Notes: generated by a model from the sequence alone, not told the origin. A DNA stretch of 64,000 bases from Xenophilus arseniciresistens (GCF_028023875.1 NZ_JAQIPB010000007.1:273434-337433), one strand, 5' to 3'; counted from the first letter of the stretch, positions 8,779 through 18,234 are shown. Made by a program: numbers and translations.

Positions 8779-9513
8779 TCAGGGCAGGGCCACGCCGCCC
8801 ATGCGGGCCGCGATGGTGGCCGTGCGGCCGTTGAGGTAGGGCGAGCGCGGACGCTTTTCGTAGAACTTCGGGCTGGGCAGCATCACGGCCAGGCGCGCGG
8901 CTTCGTGCGCGCTGAGCCGGTCGGCGCTCTTGCGGAAGTAGTGCTGCGCGGCGGCTTCGGCGCCGAACACGCCTTCGCCCCATTCGACGTTGTTGAGGTA
9001 GATCTCGAGGATGCGCTGCTTGCTCAGCAGGGCCTCCAGCACCAGCGAAAGCATCAGTTCCTGGCCCTTGCGCAGCAGGGTGCGCTCGCCCGACAGCAGC
9101 AGGTTCTTGGCCAGTTGCTGCGTGATGGTGGAGCCGCCGCGCAGGCGCGGCTCGCGCGCGGTGCGGCCCTGGGCCTCGGCGCGCGCGGCGCGGGCTTCGG
9201 CCTTGGCGTTGCGCTCGCGCGCTCGCTCGATGGCCTCCCATTCCACGCCGCCATGCTCGCCGAAGCCGGCGTCCTCGCTGGCGATCACGGCGCGCTTGAG
9301 CTGGTCGCTGATCTGCGCATAGGGCACCCATTGCTGGCGCCAGCCGGCTTCGGCGCCATCGCGGCTGGCGATCTGCCACATCTCGGAGCGCTGGAAGGTG
9401 GTGGACTGCGGATCGATCAGCAGCATGGCCGCGATGCGCAGCACGAAGAAGAGCTGCAGTGCCACGCCGGCCAGCAGCAGGCAGCCGATCCAGCGCAGCA
9501 GCGGCCGGATCAT
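8779..9513 (-). CDS. mtgA: Monofunctional peptidoglycan glycosyltransferase MtgA
   Basis: MtgA polymerises lipid II into glycan strands in the periplasm without a transpeptidase domain. The ATG chosen overlaps the aroE stop (ATGA) and yields 244 residues, matching E. coli MtgA (242). One N-terminal membrane helix (residues ~8-31) is followed by a GT51 domain with the catalytic Glu80 in [13 protein letters not shown], then [16 protein letters not shown] and [23 protein letters not shown] read through to [19 protein letters not shown], which are the signature motifs of the fold. Coupling to aroE is common in betaproteobacteria. Confidence 0.96.
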   Translation of the reverse strand: MIRPLLRWIGCLLLAGVALQLFFVLRIAAMLLIDPQSTTFQRSEMWQIASRDGAEAGWRQQWVPYAQISDQLKRAVIASEDAGFGEHGGVEWEAIERARERNAKAEARAARAEAQGRTAREPRLRGGSTITQQLAKNLLLSGERTLLRKGQELMLSLVLEALLSKQRILEIYLNNVEWGEGVFGAEAAAQHYFRKSADRLSAHEAARLAVMLPSPKFYEKRPRSPYLNGRTATIAARMGGVALP

Positions 9514-10379
9514 GATGCGTTCTGGTTCTGCTGCTGCAGGTGGGCGCGCAGCTCCTGCAGCACCTGCGCGGCCGGCGGGCGCACGCCGCGCCACAGCGCG
9601 AAGGCCTCGGCCGCCTGCTCCACCAGCATGCCCAGCCCGTCGCGCGCCTGCGCGCCATGGGCCTGCGCCCAGGCCATGAAGCCGGCGGCGGCGGGGCCGT
9701 ACATCATGTCGACGGCCAGTGCGCCGGGGCGCAGCACGCTGGCTGCCACCGGCACTTCGCCGCCGGCCAGGCTGGAAGCGGTGGCGTTGATGACCACGTC
9801 GTAGTCGCCCGGCACTTCGGCCAGTCCGCAGGCCTGCAGCGTCACGCCATGCGTGGCTGCCAGCGCGGCATGGCGCTGCACCAGCGCATGGGCCTTGTCG
9901 GCGCTGCGGTTGCACAGCACCAGCCGGCGCAGGCCCGCGCCCAGCAGCGGGCCCAGCACGCCGGCCGAGGCGCCGCCTGCGCCCACCAGCAGCAGATCGG
10001 CACCCGCGAGCGGCCGCCCGGCGTTGTGCAGGATGTCGTTGACCAGGCCCGCGCCGTCGGTGTTGTCGCCCAGGATGCGGCCGTCCGCCTCGAAGCGCAG
10101 CGTGTTGACGGCCTGCGCCAGCTCGGCGCGCGGCGTGCGTTCGGTGGCCAGCGCGGCGGCGTCGAACTTGAAGGGAACGGTGACGTTGCAGCCGCCTGCG
10201 CGGTCGCCAGCGGCATGCGCCTCGTCGCGAAAGGCCTGCACGCTGGCGGCAAAACCGTCCACCGGCGCCAGGCGGCGTGCGTAGTCCAGCGACTGGCCCG
10301 CGAGTGTGGCGAAGCGGGCGTGGATCCAGGGCGAGCGGCTGTGCTCGACGGGGTTGCCGATGACGCAGTAGCGATCCAT
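9510..10379 (-). CDS. aroE: Shikimate dehydrogenase AroE
   Basis: AroE reduces 3-dehydroshikimate to shikimate with NADPH in aromatic amino acid synthesis. The 289-residue protein has the substrate-binding [16 protein letters not shown] near residue 8, the catalytic Lys region CNVTVPFK (~residue 70), DNTDGAG (~residue 109), the nucleotide loop [13 protein letters not shown] and NRSADKA, where the basic residue after Asn is consistent with NADPH preference. C-terminal [12 protein letters not shown] is also typical. The stop overlaps mtgA by ATGA. The first enzyme of the same pathway (aroG) is encoded at 19.9 kb. Confidence 0.96.
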   Translation of the reverse strand: MDRYCVIGNPVEHSRSPWIHARFATLAGQSLDYARRLAPVDGFAASVQAFRDEAHAAGDRAGGCNVTVPFKFDAAALATERTPRAELAQAVNTLRFEADGRILGDNTDGAGLVNDILHNAGRPLAGADLLLVGAGGASAGVLGPLLGAGLRRLVLCNRSADKAHALVQRHAALAATHGVTLQACGLAEVPGDYDVVINATASSLAGGEVPVAASVLRPGALAVDMMYGPAAAGFMAWAQAHGAQARDGLGMLVEQAAEAFALWRGVRPPAAQVLQELRAHLQQQNQNAS

Positions 10380-10417
10380 GAATGCGAAAAGAAGAAGAAA
10401 AAAGCCGTGTGGGCGGT

Positions 10418-11299
10418 TCAGTTGGCGGGCGTGCCGCCCAGGCTGCTGTTGCTGACCTGCGTTTCGAGTGCACCTTCGCGCGTGAACTTGAAGCGCGAGG
10501 GCATGAGCAACTGGTCGGTCTGGCGGCGCATGGCGTCGGTGAAGCGGCCGAAGTTGCCGATGCTGGCCACGATGGCCTGGGCGCGCCGGTCCAGCTCGCG
10601 GTTGCCCGAGCTTTCGACGATCTCGGTGCCCAGCAGGCGGCCGTCGTGGTTGACGTGCACGATCATGGTCAGCTCGCCATAGAGCTTGCGGCCGCCCACT
10701 TCGGGAAAGCGCTCGGTGCCGCGCGCCTCGATGCGCCGGCGCAGCGTGTCCACGTACACGGCGTAGGCGGCCTCGCGCGTGGCCGGGCTCACGTAGCGGC
10801 GCTTGGGCCGGGCGTTCTCTTCGTTCACACGCCGCTCGATGGCGGCCAGCAGCTCCAGCAGCTGGCGCCGCTTTTCCTCCTGCGCCGCCTCGTCCGAAGG
10901 CTGGCTGGCCTGCCGCTGGTCGGGTCGCGGCAGCGCGGCCAGCTGATCGCGCACCTGCGCCAGCAGCATCATCTGCTGCTCCTGCAGCGCGTCGATGCGC
11001 CGCTGCGCCTCTTCGGCCGAGTCGCCCACGGTGGTGAAGACCGAAGGCGGCAGCGGGCTGGTGGCGATGCCCTTGGCCAGGTCACCGCCGCCGGCCAGCG
11101 AGGTCTGCGCCACGGCCTGCGCCTTCTCGGGCACTTCGCCGCGGCCCTTGGCATTGACCAGAATGACCTCCAGCGGCGATTCCTCGAACACGCGGTTGAA
11201 GGTCTCGGGGGCCGCGAAGCGCACGGCCAGCAAGGCCGCATGGGCCAGCACGGACAGCGCCAGGGCGATCTGCAGGGTGCTGAACTTGCGAGGCTTCAT
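10418..11299 (-). CDS. TonB-family protein (energy transducer-like)
   Basis: A 293-residue protein with TonB layout: one N-terminal membrane helix (about residues 9-27, [18 protein letters not shown]), a periplasmic stretch with a Gln/Glu/Arg-rich coiled-coil-like region (about 95-155), and a C-terminal domain containing [13 protein letters not shown]...[28 protein letters not shown], the TonB C-terminal fold. It lacks the long Pro-Glu/Pro-Lys spacer of classical TonB, and exbB/exbD are not nearby, so it may serve another envelope role. It lies between aroE and the RNase gene on the same strand, 38-46 nt from each neighbour, a conserved context in Comamonadaceae. Confidence 0.82.
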   Translation of the reverse strand: MKPRKFSTLQIALALSVLAHAALLAVRFAAPETFNRVFEESPLEVILVNAKGRGEVPEKAQAVAQTSLAGGGDLAKGIATSPLPPSVFTTVGDSAEEAQRRIDALQEQQMMLLAQVRDQLAALPRPDQRQASQPSDEAAQEEKRRQLLELLAAIERRVNEENARPKRRYVSPATREAAYAVYVDTLRRRIEARGTERFPEVGGRKLYGELTMIVHVNHDGRLLGTEIVESSGNRELDRRAQAIVASIGNFGRFTDAMRRQTDQLLMPSRFKFTREGALETQVSNSSLGGTPAN

Positions 11300-11345
11300 G
11301 GCGCTGGGCGCAAAGGGCGGGGTGGGTGGAGTGGGTGGGCCGTGA

Positions 11346-13415
11346 TCAGGACGCGGTGCTGGCCACAGGGCTGTCGGCGTCGGCTTCGGACACGTCCACG
11401 GCGATGGCCAGCGGCCCGGCCGCGGCCATCTCGTCGTCGGCCTCGGTGTCGTCCAGGGTTTGCGGCGCGGAGTTCGGGTCGAGGTGATCGACCACCGTGG
11501 CGCTGACGGCCAGGCCGATCAGGTCGATGTCGCCCAGCCGCACGCGCACGCGGCTGCCGCGCGGCAGGCCCTGGGCGCCCAGCACGGGCAGCACCAGCGG
11601 CAGCGCGTCGGCACGCACCAGGGTGTCTCCGGCGCCGCCGTCCTTGATGAGGGCGGCGTCCAGCTCCTGGATGTTCTGCTGCTGCAGGTACTTGAGCGTC
11701 CAGAAGCGCTCCATGCCGCCCTGGTAGGCGTTGTAGCTGCTGTAGGCGGCGTCGAAGCCCGAGAGGATGGAGAACAGCTCCGAATCCTTGGGCTTGAAGG
11801 GCGCGGCCAGCGCGGCGGTGCGGCCATGGCGCGCGGCGGCAATGATCTGCCACTGGTTGACCAGGTCGGTGTAGCGGCGCAGCGGCGATGTGCTCCAGGC
11901 GTAGCTCTTCACGCCCAGGCCCGCATGCGGCAGCGACTTGGTGCCCATGCGCACCTTGATGCCGGGCGCCAGGCTGGCCTGGCTGCGGTACAGGCCGGGC
12001 ACGCCCAGCTCGCCCAGCCAGGCGCCCCAGGTGCTGTTGGCCAGGATCATGGCCTCGGCCACGATCAGGTCCAGCGGCGCGCCGCGGCGGCGGGTGCTGA
12101 TCTGCACCTGCTCGGCGCCGGTGGGCTCCTCGCCCGTCACGCCGAGCAGGCGGAAGTTGTAGTCGGGCCGGCTGAAGGTCTCGGGCTTGCCGCGCATGGC
12201 TTCGCGGCCGGCCTTGAGGTGGCGGGCCAGCCGGAACAGGAAGGACAGCGGCACGCGCAGCGCTTCCACCTCGGCGGGTGCGGGGCTGCCGTCGGGCCGG
12301 GTCAGCCAGGCTTCGTCGATCACGCTGTCGAGCTGGTCATGGCGCAGGTTCAGCGCGATGTTCACGCGCTCGAGCCGCGTTTCGGTGCCCAGCACGTCCA
12401 GCGTCTGCTCGTTGAAGCGCACGTACAGCGACAGCGCGGGCCGCTCGCCGCCATCGAGCAGCGTGTAGGTCTGCACCACGGCGTCGGGCAGCATCGTGAT
12501 CTTGTGGCCCGGCATGTAGACCGTGGACATGCGCGCGCGCGCCACCTGGTCCAGGGGGCTGCCGGGCGCGATGGCCAGCGCTGGCGCCGCGATGTGGATG
12601 CCCACCGTCACGGTGCCGCTGCCGATGCCCTGCACCGACAGCGCGTCGTCGATCTCGGTGGTCTGCGAATCGTCGATGGAGAAGGCGTTGACGCCTTCGG
12701 CCAGCGGCAGGTCGTCGGCGATGGGGGGCGCCTCCAGCGCGCCGAAGCCCGTGCCCTTGGGGAAGTTCTCGAACAGGAAGCGCTTCCAGTGGAATTCGTA
12801 GGGCGAGTCGATGGCGCCCGCGCGTTCCAGCAGCTCCAGCGGTGCGCGCTGCGCGCTGCGCGAGGCCTCGACCACGGCCTTGTATTCGGGCGCGTTCTTG
12901 TCGGGCTTGAACAGGATCTTGTAGAGCTGCTCGCGAATGGCGGGCGGGCACTGGCCCTGCGCCAGCGCAGCCGCCCACTCGGTGATCTGCGCCTGCTGGG
13001 CCTTTTTCTTCTCGATGGCGGCCAGGGCCTGCTGCACGATCTCGGCCGGTGCCTTCTTGAACCGGCCCTTGCCGGCGCGACGGAAGTAATGCGGCGCCTC
13101 GAACAGCGCGAACAGCGATGCGGCCTGCTGCGCCAGCGTGGGCTTGTCGCTGAAGTAATCGGCGGCCAGGTCGGCGAAGCCGAATTCCTCGTCGGAGGCG
13201 AACTCCCAGGCCAGGTCCAGGTCCATGCCGGCGGCCAGCGCGCGGGCTTGCGCCATCAGCTCGGCCGGGGCGGGTTTCTCGAAACGCAGCAGGATATTGG
13301 CTGCCTTGACCTTGACGCGCTTGCCGCTGTCAAGCTCGACCTGGGCCGAGCTCTCGGCTTCGGACAACACGCGGCCCCCCAGGAATTTGCCGGCTTCATC
13401 GAACAGAACATACAT
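11346..13415 (-). CDS. RNB-domain ribonuclease (RNase II family)
   Basis: A 689-residue 3'-5' exoribonuclease of the RNase II/R family. The catalytic RNB domain starts around residue 245 with VNAFSIDDSQTTEIDDALSV, which carries the closely spaced Asp residues that bind Mg, and continues with ARMSTVYMPGHKITMLPD and SYAWSTSPLRRYTDLVNQWQ, the conserved Arg-Arg-Tyr segment near the active site. The N-terminal ~220 residues are unlike the cold-shock domains of E. coli RNase II and resemble the betaproteobacterial form of this enzyme. A C-terminal S1-like beta region is followed by an acidic tail (DDTEADDEM). Probably mRNA decay; whether it acts like RNase II or RNase R is not clear from sequence. 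Confidence 0.9.
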   Translation of the reverse strand: MYVLFDEAGKFLGGRVLSEAESSAQVELDSGKRVKVKAANILLRFEKPAPAELMAQARALAAGMDLDLAWEFASDEEFGFADLAADYFSDKPTLAQQAASLFALFEAPHYFRRAGKGRFKKAPAEIVQQALAAIEKKKAQQAQITEWAAALAQGQCPPAIREQLYKILFKPDKNAPEYKAVVEASRSAQRAPLELLERAGAIDSPYEFHWKRFLFENFPKGTGFGALEAPPIADDLPLAEGVNAFSIDDSQTTEIDDALSVQGIGSGTVTVGIHIAAPALAIAPGSPLDQVARARMSTVYMPGHKITMLPDAVVQTYTLLDGGERPALSLYVRFNEQTLDVLGTETRLERVNIALNLRHDQLDSVIDEAWLTRPDGSPAPAEVEALRVPLSFLFRLARHLKAGREAMRGKPETFSRPDYNFRLLGVTGEEPTGAEQVQISTRRRGAPLDLIVAEAMILANSTWGAWLGELGVPGLYRSQASLAPGIKVRMGTKSLPHAGLGVKSYAWSTSPLRRYTDLVNQWQIIAAARHGRTAALAAPFKPKDSELFSILSGFDAAYSSYNAYQGGMERFWTLKYLQQQNIQELDAALIKDGGAGDTLVRADALPLVLPVLGAQGLPRGSRVRVRLGDIDLIGLAVSATVVDHLDPNSAPQTLDDTEADDEMAAAGPLAIAVDVSEADADSPVASTAS

Positions 13416-13472
13416 CCGGCAATTGTCACATGCGTGCCTGGCGGCGCCCGGTGCCAGGCCGGGGACCAGGTC

Positions 13473-14060
13473 TCAGCGAAGGCCGATGAATTCCATCACC
13501 GCATCGAGGTGCGCGGCCTCGAAATCGGACAGCGCATGGTCGCTGCCCGGCACCACGCGCTGCGGGCTGCCGGGGTAGCGCGCGCTCATCTCGCGCCAGT
13601 CCAGCACCTCGTCGCCCTGCGCGATCACGGCCAGCACGCGCGCGGGGTCCGGCAAGGGCCCCACTTTCAACGCCCGCAGTTCGGCGATGAAGCCGGGCTG
13701 GAAGAAAAAGCGCTGCTGCGGGTCGTGCCAGGCCTGTTGCTCGCCGATGTGGCGCGCCAGGTCGCGGGCCGGATCGACCGCGGGGTTCAGCAGCACGGCG
13801 CGGCAGCCCAGCCGGGCCGCGAGGTGCGTGGCATAGAAGCCGCCCAGCGAGGAGCCGATCACGGCCATCCGCGCATGCGGCCAGCCGGCGATGCCGGCCA
13901 GCACGCCTGCCATGGCCTCGCGCGGGGAGGGCGGCAGCTGCGGGCACCACCAGTGCAGCTGTGGATGGTGCGCGGCCACCCACTGCGCCACCCGCTGCGC
14001 CTTGAAGGATTGCGGGGAGGAGCGGAAGCCGTGCAGGTAGAGAAGGTGGGTCGTGGGCAT
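13473..14060 (-). CDS. YqiA-type alpha/beta hydrolase (esterase)
   Basis: A 195-residue compact alpha/beta hydrolase of the YqiA/YcfP group (UPF0227). It begins LLYLHGFRSSPQSFKA, has the nucleophile elbow GSSLGG (Ser71), a second conserved segment AVLLNPAVDPARDL, an acid candidate in QGDEVLDW and the His in GSDHALSDFE. YqiA of E. coli is a short-chain esterase linked genetically to ParE/Icc; those genes are not here. The physiological substrate is unknown. It lies 57 nt upstream of the RNB-domain gene on the same strand. Confidence 0.85.
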   Translation of the reverse strand: MPTTHLLYLHGFRSSPQSFKAQRVAQWVAAHHPQLHWWCPQLPPSPREAMAGVLAGIAGWPHARMAVIGSSLGGFYATHLAARLGCRAVLLNPAVDPARDLARHIGEQQAWHDPQQRFFFQPGFIAELRALKVGPLPDPARVLAVIAQGDEVLDWREMSARYPGSPQRVVPGSDHALSDFEAAHLDAVMEFIGLR

Positions 14061-14102
14061 GGCGCGACTTTAGGCCTTCGCCGCAGGCTCGCCGAAAAAG
14101 AA

Positions 14103-14122
14103 GAACCCGCCGAAGCGGGTTC
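14103..14122 (-). terminator. Rho-independent terminator for the lipoprotein gene
   Basis: Perfect hairpin GAACCCGC-TTCG-GCGGGTTC (minus strand, UUCG tetraloop) followed by TTCTTTTT, 24 nt after the stop of the 14147-15370 gene. Confidence 0.85.
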
Positions 14123-14146
14123 GCGAGGACGGCTGCCGCAGGCCGC

Positions 14147-15370
14147 TCAGTTGGCGGGCTTGTTCAGGCTCAGGTTGAGGAAGCCGTTGGCATTGGTGCC
14201 GCCCAGGCGGGCGACCGCCGTCAGGCCGCCGCCCAGCGGCAGCTGGATCACCGGCGAGATGTTCTCGGCGCCGTCGCGCTTGCGATAGCCCGGCAGCGGG
14301 GCGTTGTAGCGCAGCGTCTGCACGACGCTGGTGTTCGAGCCCGGCTGGCGCGTCACCACGCCGGTGCTGCTGTCGACCGAGAGGATGGTGTTGTAGTCCG
14401 CCGAAATATCGGTCTCGGCCTCGAAGAGGGTGTCGATGGTGAACTGCCAGTACGGGTTGACCTGGCCGACGACCGGCAGGCTGGAGCTGCGCTGGTTGGT
14501 GAAGAACTGGACGCTGCCGTTGTCCTTGTTGTAGGCGATCAGCGTGATCACCTCGCCGAACCTGAAGCCGTAGGCATGGGTGTTCGCCAACCCTCCCGTG
14601 CCTGAGAAGCCGCCGGCCGCGCTGTCGGCCACCAGGCCGGTGTTGGCCGGGATGTCGCCCGGCACGGTCAGCGGCGTGCAACCTTCGGCGATGCTGGCCG
14701 TGGTGGGGCATTCCAGCGCGCTTGCGATCACGCCGTTGTTGAAGCCGACGGCCCCGTAGTTCAGCGAGAAGTAGTCCTCGGTGCTCTCGCGCTCCCAGCC
14801 CAGGCGGTTGAACATGCCGTTCAGGGAGGCCGCCGTCACGCCGTCACTGCCGGTCTGCTCGGGGAACAGCAGCGTGACGACATAACCGAAGGAAGCCGGA
14901 TCGCTCACCAGCCCCAGCCCGTTGGGGCCGATCACCACCTTGCTGCCTTCCAGCGTGAACTCGCAGGCGCTGCCATCCACCGGCACCAGCGTGACGCCTT
15001 CGCCACCGCTGCCGTCAGTGATTCGCGTGGTGCGCGTCGAACCGTCCGAGCCCAGCAGGCCGGCCTGGATCTGCACCAGCCCCGTCGTATCGTTCGCATC
15101 GTTCGACGAGAGGTAGCGGTAGGTGCCGCTGGTCAGGCTCGCGCAGGTCGCGGCCACGCCGGAGTCGACGGGTGCTGGCGCGGGTGCCGGTGCGGGCGCC
15201 GGGGCAGGGGCCGGCGCGGGCGCGGGTGCGGGTGCGGGCGCAGGAGCCGGCGGGGCGATCGGAAGGATCATGCCGCCGCCACCCCCGCCGCCGCCGCATG
15301 CGAACAGTGAGAGAACAAGTGCGGTCGTGGCCGACCACCGGAAGGAAGGATGGAGGTGAGGCATGTTCAT
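14147..15370 (-). CDS. Secreted lipoprotein with Gly tract and Pro-Ala linker, function unknown
   Basis: A 407-residue putative lipoprotein. The start MNMPHLHP gives a signal peptide ending in a lipobox, LSLFAC (Cys ~25), followed at once by eight glycines and then a ~30-residue alternating Pro-Ala linker. Such a linker would hold the domain away from the membrane. The rest (about 320 residues) is rich in Gly, Thr, Ser and Asn with beta-strand character; only a few Cys residues occur (TCASLTSG, ACEFTLEG, ALECPTT, EGCTPL), possibly disulfide pairs. I do not recognise the family. It ends at a strong terminator and is divergent from rodA. An alternative start is the ATG two codons later. Confidence 0.75.
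   Translation of the reverse strand: MNMPHLHPSFRWSATTALVLSLFACGGGGGGGGMILPIAPPAPAPAPAPAPAPAPAPAPAPAPAPAPVDSGVAATCASLTSGTYRYLSSNDANDTTGLVQIQAGLLGSDGSTRTTRITDGSGGEGVTLVPVDGSACEFTLEGSKVVIGPNGLGLVSDPASFGYVVTLLFPEQTGSDGVTAASLNGMFNRLGWERESTEDYFSLNYGAVGFNNGVIASALECPTTASIAEGCTPLTVPGDIPANTGLVADSAAGGFSGTGGLANTHAYGFRFGEVITLIAYNKDNGSVQFFTNQRSSSLPVVGQVNPYWQFTIDTLFEAETDISADYNTILSVDSSTGVVTRQPGSNTSVVQTLRYNAPLPGYRKRDGAENISPVIQLPLGGGLTAVARLGGTNANGFLNLSLNKPAN
15169..15254 (-). repeat. Pro-Ala codon repeat in lipoprotein linker
   Basis: Alternating Pro and Ala codons for about 28 residues form an irregular 6-bp microsatellite-like tract (GCGGGT/GCCGGT/GCGGGC on the + strand). Slippage here would change linker length in steps of two residues without a frameshift. 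Confidence 0.85.
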
Positions 15371-15533
15371 TTGTGAAAAGTTGTGACTTGCGGCGCGAGT
15401 ATTGAGGGCCGTCCGGAGCGCGGATATCCCCCGAAGAAGGGACAGCCTCCTCTTGCGAGGCGCCCTTTCCTTCCCTATGTGCTTGTCCCCTCGCGCCGGG
15501 CCCCGATACCGGCATCCGGCGTCCGGCCGCGCC

Positions 15534-15539
15534 GATAAT
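15534..15539 (+). promoter_or_regulatory. GATAAT -10-like hexamer before rodA
   Basis: GATAAT lies 9 nt before the rodA ATG in the divergent gap with the lipoprotein gene. No good -35 is seen. Same pattern as before lpxC and tldD. Confidence 0.4.
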
Positions 15540-15548
15540 CTGCGCCCC

Positions 15549-16703
15549 ATGTCTGCCGTCTTCCAGCAACCCTCCCTGGCGCGCCGTGTGGCGCCCATCT
15601 TCCAGGGCTTCGACGGCCTGCTGCTGGCCGCCATCGCGCTGCTGGCGGCCACCGGCCTGTTCGCCATGTACTCGGCCGGTTTCGACAACGGCGAGCGCTT
15701 CGGCCACCACGCACGCAACATGCTGCTGGCCGGCGGCATCCTCTTCGTGGTGGCGCAGGTGCCGCCGCAGCGCATCATGAGCCTGGCCGTGCCGCTCTAT
15801 GTGCTGGGGGTGGTGCTGCTGATCCTGGTGGAGCTGTTCGGCATCACCCGCAAGGGCGCCACACGCTGGATCAATCTGGGCATCGTGATCCAGCCGAGCG
15901 AACTCATGAAGATCGCCATGCCGCTGATGCTGGCCTGGTGGTTCCAGCACCGCGAGGGCCAGCTGCGCACGCTGGACTTCGTGGCGGCCACGCTGTTGCT
16001 GGCGCTGCCCGTGGGGTTGATCATGAAGCAGCCCGACCTGGGGACTTCGCTGCTGGTGCTGGCGGCGGGGCTGTCGGTGATCTTCTTTGCCGGCCTGTCG
16101 TGGAAGCTGGTGATCCCGCCGGTGGTGATCGGCGTCATCGCCATCGTGCTGATCGTGAGCTTCGAGCCCACCTTGTGCGCCGACGGGATGGATTGGCGCG
16201 TGCTGCACGAATACCAGCGCCAGCGCGTGTGCACCCTGTTGGACCCGACCAAGGACCCGCTGGGCAAGGGCTTCCACATCATCCAGGGCATGATCGCCAT
16301 CGGCTCGGGCGGCCTGTCGGGCAAGGGCTTCATGCAGGGCACGCAGACCCACCTGGAGTTCATCCCCGAGCGCACCACCGACTTCATCTTCGCCGCCTAT
16401 TCGGAAGAGTTCGGCCTCTTCGGCAATCTGTTCCTGATCGCGGGCTTCCTGTTCCTGATCTTCCGCGGCCTGGCCATCGCGATGGACGCGCCCACGCTCT
16501 TCTCGCGCCTGATGGCCGGGGCCGTGGCCATGATCTTCTTCACCTATGCCTTCGTGAACATGGGCATGGTCAGCGGCATCCTGCCCGTGGTGGGCGTGCC
16601 GCTGCCCTTCATCAGCTACGGCGGCACGGCCATGGTCACGCTGGGGCTGGCGCTGGGCGTGCTGATGTCCATCGCGCGGGCGCGCAAGCTGGCTGAAAAA
16701 TAG
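15549..16703 (+). CDS. rodA: Rod shape SEDS glycosyltransferase RodA
   Basis: RodA is the SEDS-family peptidoglycan polymerase of the elongasome, partner of PBP2. The 384-residue protein has about ten membrane segments and SEDS motifs: GATRWINLG, QPSELMKIAMP, KQPDLGTSLL, GKGFMQGTQTHLEFIPERTTDF (shown only in part by these key residues: the Glu-Arg-Thr-Thr-Asp-Phe), and the C-terminal PLPFISYGGTAM. The ATG chosen lies after a GATAAT hexamer and gives normal family length; an upstream in-frame start would add 49 non-homologous residues. The usual mreBCD-mrdA neighbours are absent here, so rodA stands alone. Confidence 0.95.
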   Translation: MSAVFQQPSLARRVAPIFQGFDGLLLAAIALLAATGLFAMYSAGFDNGERFGHHARNMLLAGGILFVVAQVPPQRIMSLAVPLYVLGVVLLILVELFGITRKGATRWINLGIVIQPSELMKIAMPLMLAWWFQHREGQLRTLDFVAATLLLALPVGLIMKQPDLGTSLLVLAAGLSVIFFAGLSWKLVIPPVVIGVIAIVLIVSFEPTLCADGMDWRVLHEYQRQRVCTLLDPTKDPLGKGFHIIQGMIAIGSGGLSGKGFMQGTQTHLEFIPERTTDFIFAAYSEEFGLFGNLFLIAGFLFLIFRGLAIAMDAPTLFSRLMAGAVAMIFFTYAFVNMGMVSGILPVVGVPLPFISYGGTAMVTLGLALGVLMSIARARKLAEK

Positions 16704-16811
16704 GGCCGGCACGGGTGCTGACGACGGGTTGCCGCAAGGGGGACACCGGGTGCGGGGCCGGCGCGAGCCCCATGCGAACATGGCTGTCTCACAACAAGAT
16801 GGAGACATGCG

Positions 16812-18152
16812 ATGGCAACCCGCCCCTTTCTTTCGGGCCGCGCGCTGGCCTGCGCGCTGGGCAGCGCCGGCCTGCTGCTGAGTGCCTTGCCCGCCGCCAT
16901 GGCACAGACCGCCGCCGCCCGGGCGCCGCTGTCGGCCATGGACAGTGATCCCGTCAAGCTGGGGCTGATGGTGGGCTCGCCGCCGCCGGCCGACAAGCAG
17001 ATCACCTTCCAGAACGCGGGCCAGTTCCCCAACCTTCGCTGGTCCTTGCAGCACATGCGCGAACTGGTGCCCAGCCGCAACGTGTGGCGTGGCACGGGCG
17101 CTGCCACGGAGCTGCCGCGCAGCGAACGCGACTGGTCGGCTTTCGCCTTCGACGACGGCGCGGGCGCACGGCTGGGCATCGACGCCTACGCGCAGCGCAG
17201 CTACACCGACGCCATCGTGGTGCTGCACAAGGGCCGCGTGGTGCTGGAGCGCTACTGGAGCGGCATGACGCCCAACACCCTGCACAGCGTCTTTTCGGTC
17301 ACCAAGTCGCTCACGGGCGTGCTGGCCTCGCAGCTGATCGCCGAAGGCAGGCTGGACCCGAATGCGCGGGTTTCGCAGTACCTGCCGGAGCTGGCCGGCA
17401 CCGCCTGGGAAGACGCCACCGTGCAGCAGACGCTGGACATGACGGCGGGCGTGCGTTTTCGCGAGGACTATGCCGATCCCACTTCGGAGGTGATCCAGTA
17501 CGCCATCGCCTCCGGCCTGGTGCCCATGCCGCCGACCTGGGCCGGCCCGCGCGACACGCTGAGCTTTCTGAAGACGCTCAAGAAAGAAGGCCAGCACGGC
17601 GCCGGCTTCGTCTACAAGACTGTCCATTCCGAAGTGGTGGGCTGGCTGGTGCACCGCGTGACGGGCAAGCCCTTCTCGCAGAACCTCAGCGAGCGCATCT
17701 GGTCGCGGATGGGGGCCGAGAACGATGCCTCGATCAACATCGACCGCCTGGGTTTCGAGTCCATGGGCTCGGGCTTCAACGCCACGGCGCGCGACTTGGC
17801 GCGCCTGGGCGAGCTGCTGCGCAACGACGGCGCCGTGGGCGGCCTGTTCAGCCGCCAGGCGCTGCTGGACAAGGCGGCGGTGGACGCCATCCGCACGGGC
17901 GGCGACCGAGAGAAGTTCAAGGCCGGCGGCCAGGCAGCGCGGCCGGGCTATTCCTATCGCAACCAGTGGTGGATCACGCACAACGCCGACGGCGCGTGGG
18001 AGGCCTCGGGCATCCATGGCCAGTACATCCACATCAACCCCGCGGCGCAGATGGTGATCGTGCGGCTGGGCTCCTCGCCCGTGGCCGCCAACGGCCCTGC
18101 GCACCCGCTGCACATGCGGGCCTTCCAGGCCCTGGCAGACACGCTGCGCTGA
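16812..18152 (+). CDS. Exported serine hydrolase, class C beta-lactamase/NylB-like
   Basis: A 446-residue exported protein of the beta-lactamase class C/esterase superfamily. It has a signal peptide of ~31 residues ending AMAQT, then the catalytic Ser-x-x-Lys as Ser162-Val-Thr-Lys165 in VFSVTKSLTG. The second motif is FVYKTVHSEVVGWLV, where the Tyr is present but the usual Asn two residues on is Thr; the third motif region is GIHGQYIHINP in place of KTG. This pattern is closest to 6-aminohexanoate-dimer hydrolase-like esterases rather than true beta-lactamases. Substrate unknown; resistance should not be inferred. It lies alone between rodA and tldD. Confidence 0.85.
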   Translation: MATRPFLSGRALACALGSAGLLLSALPAAMAQTAAARAPLSAMDSDPVKLGLMVGSPPPADKQITFQNAGQFPNLRWSLQHMRELVPSRNVWRGTGAATELPRSERDWSAFAFDDGAGARLGIDAYAQRSYTDAIVVLHKGRVVLERYWSGMTPNTLHSVFSVTKSLTGVLASQLIAEGRLDPNARVSQYLPELAGTAWEDATVQQTLDMTAGVRFREDYADPTSEVIQYAIASGLVPMPPTWAGPRDTLSFLKTLKKEGQHGAGFVYKTVHSEVVGWLVHRVTGKPFSQNLSERIWSRMGAENDASINIDRLGFESMGSGFNATARDLARLGELLRNDGAVGGLFSRQALLDKAAVDAIRTGGDREKFKAGGQAARPGYSYRNQWWITHNADGAWEASGIHGQYIHINPAAQMVIVRLGSSPVAANGPAHPLHMRAFQALADTLR

Positions 18153-18221
18153 GGTTCGCGCGCACCCCTGGGGCGCGGGCGGGAAACACGCGGCCTTCGC
18201 GCGGGTGGATTGGGTGCGCGC

Positions 18222-18227
18222 AATAAT
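18222..18227 (+). promoter_or_regulatory. AATAAT -10-like hexamer before tldD
   Basis: AATAAT lies 7 nt before the tldD ATG, as CAATAATCTG. No -35 seen. Member of the recurrent start-proximal set. Confidence 0.35.
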
Positions 18228-18234
18228 CTGCCTC

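Noticed and set aside
11460..14288. 942-codon plus-strand open frame opposite the RNB-domain nuclease and YqiA gene
   Set aside because: Antisense shadow: composition rich in Gly/His/Gln/Arg, no domain, and both opposite genes have intact catalytic motifs.
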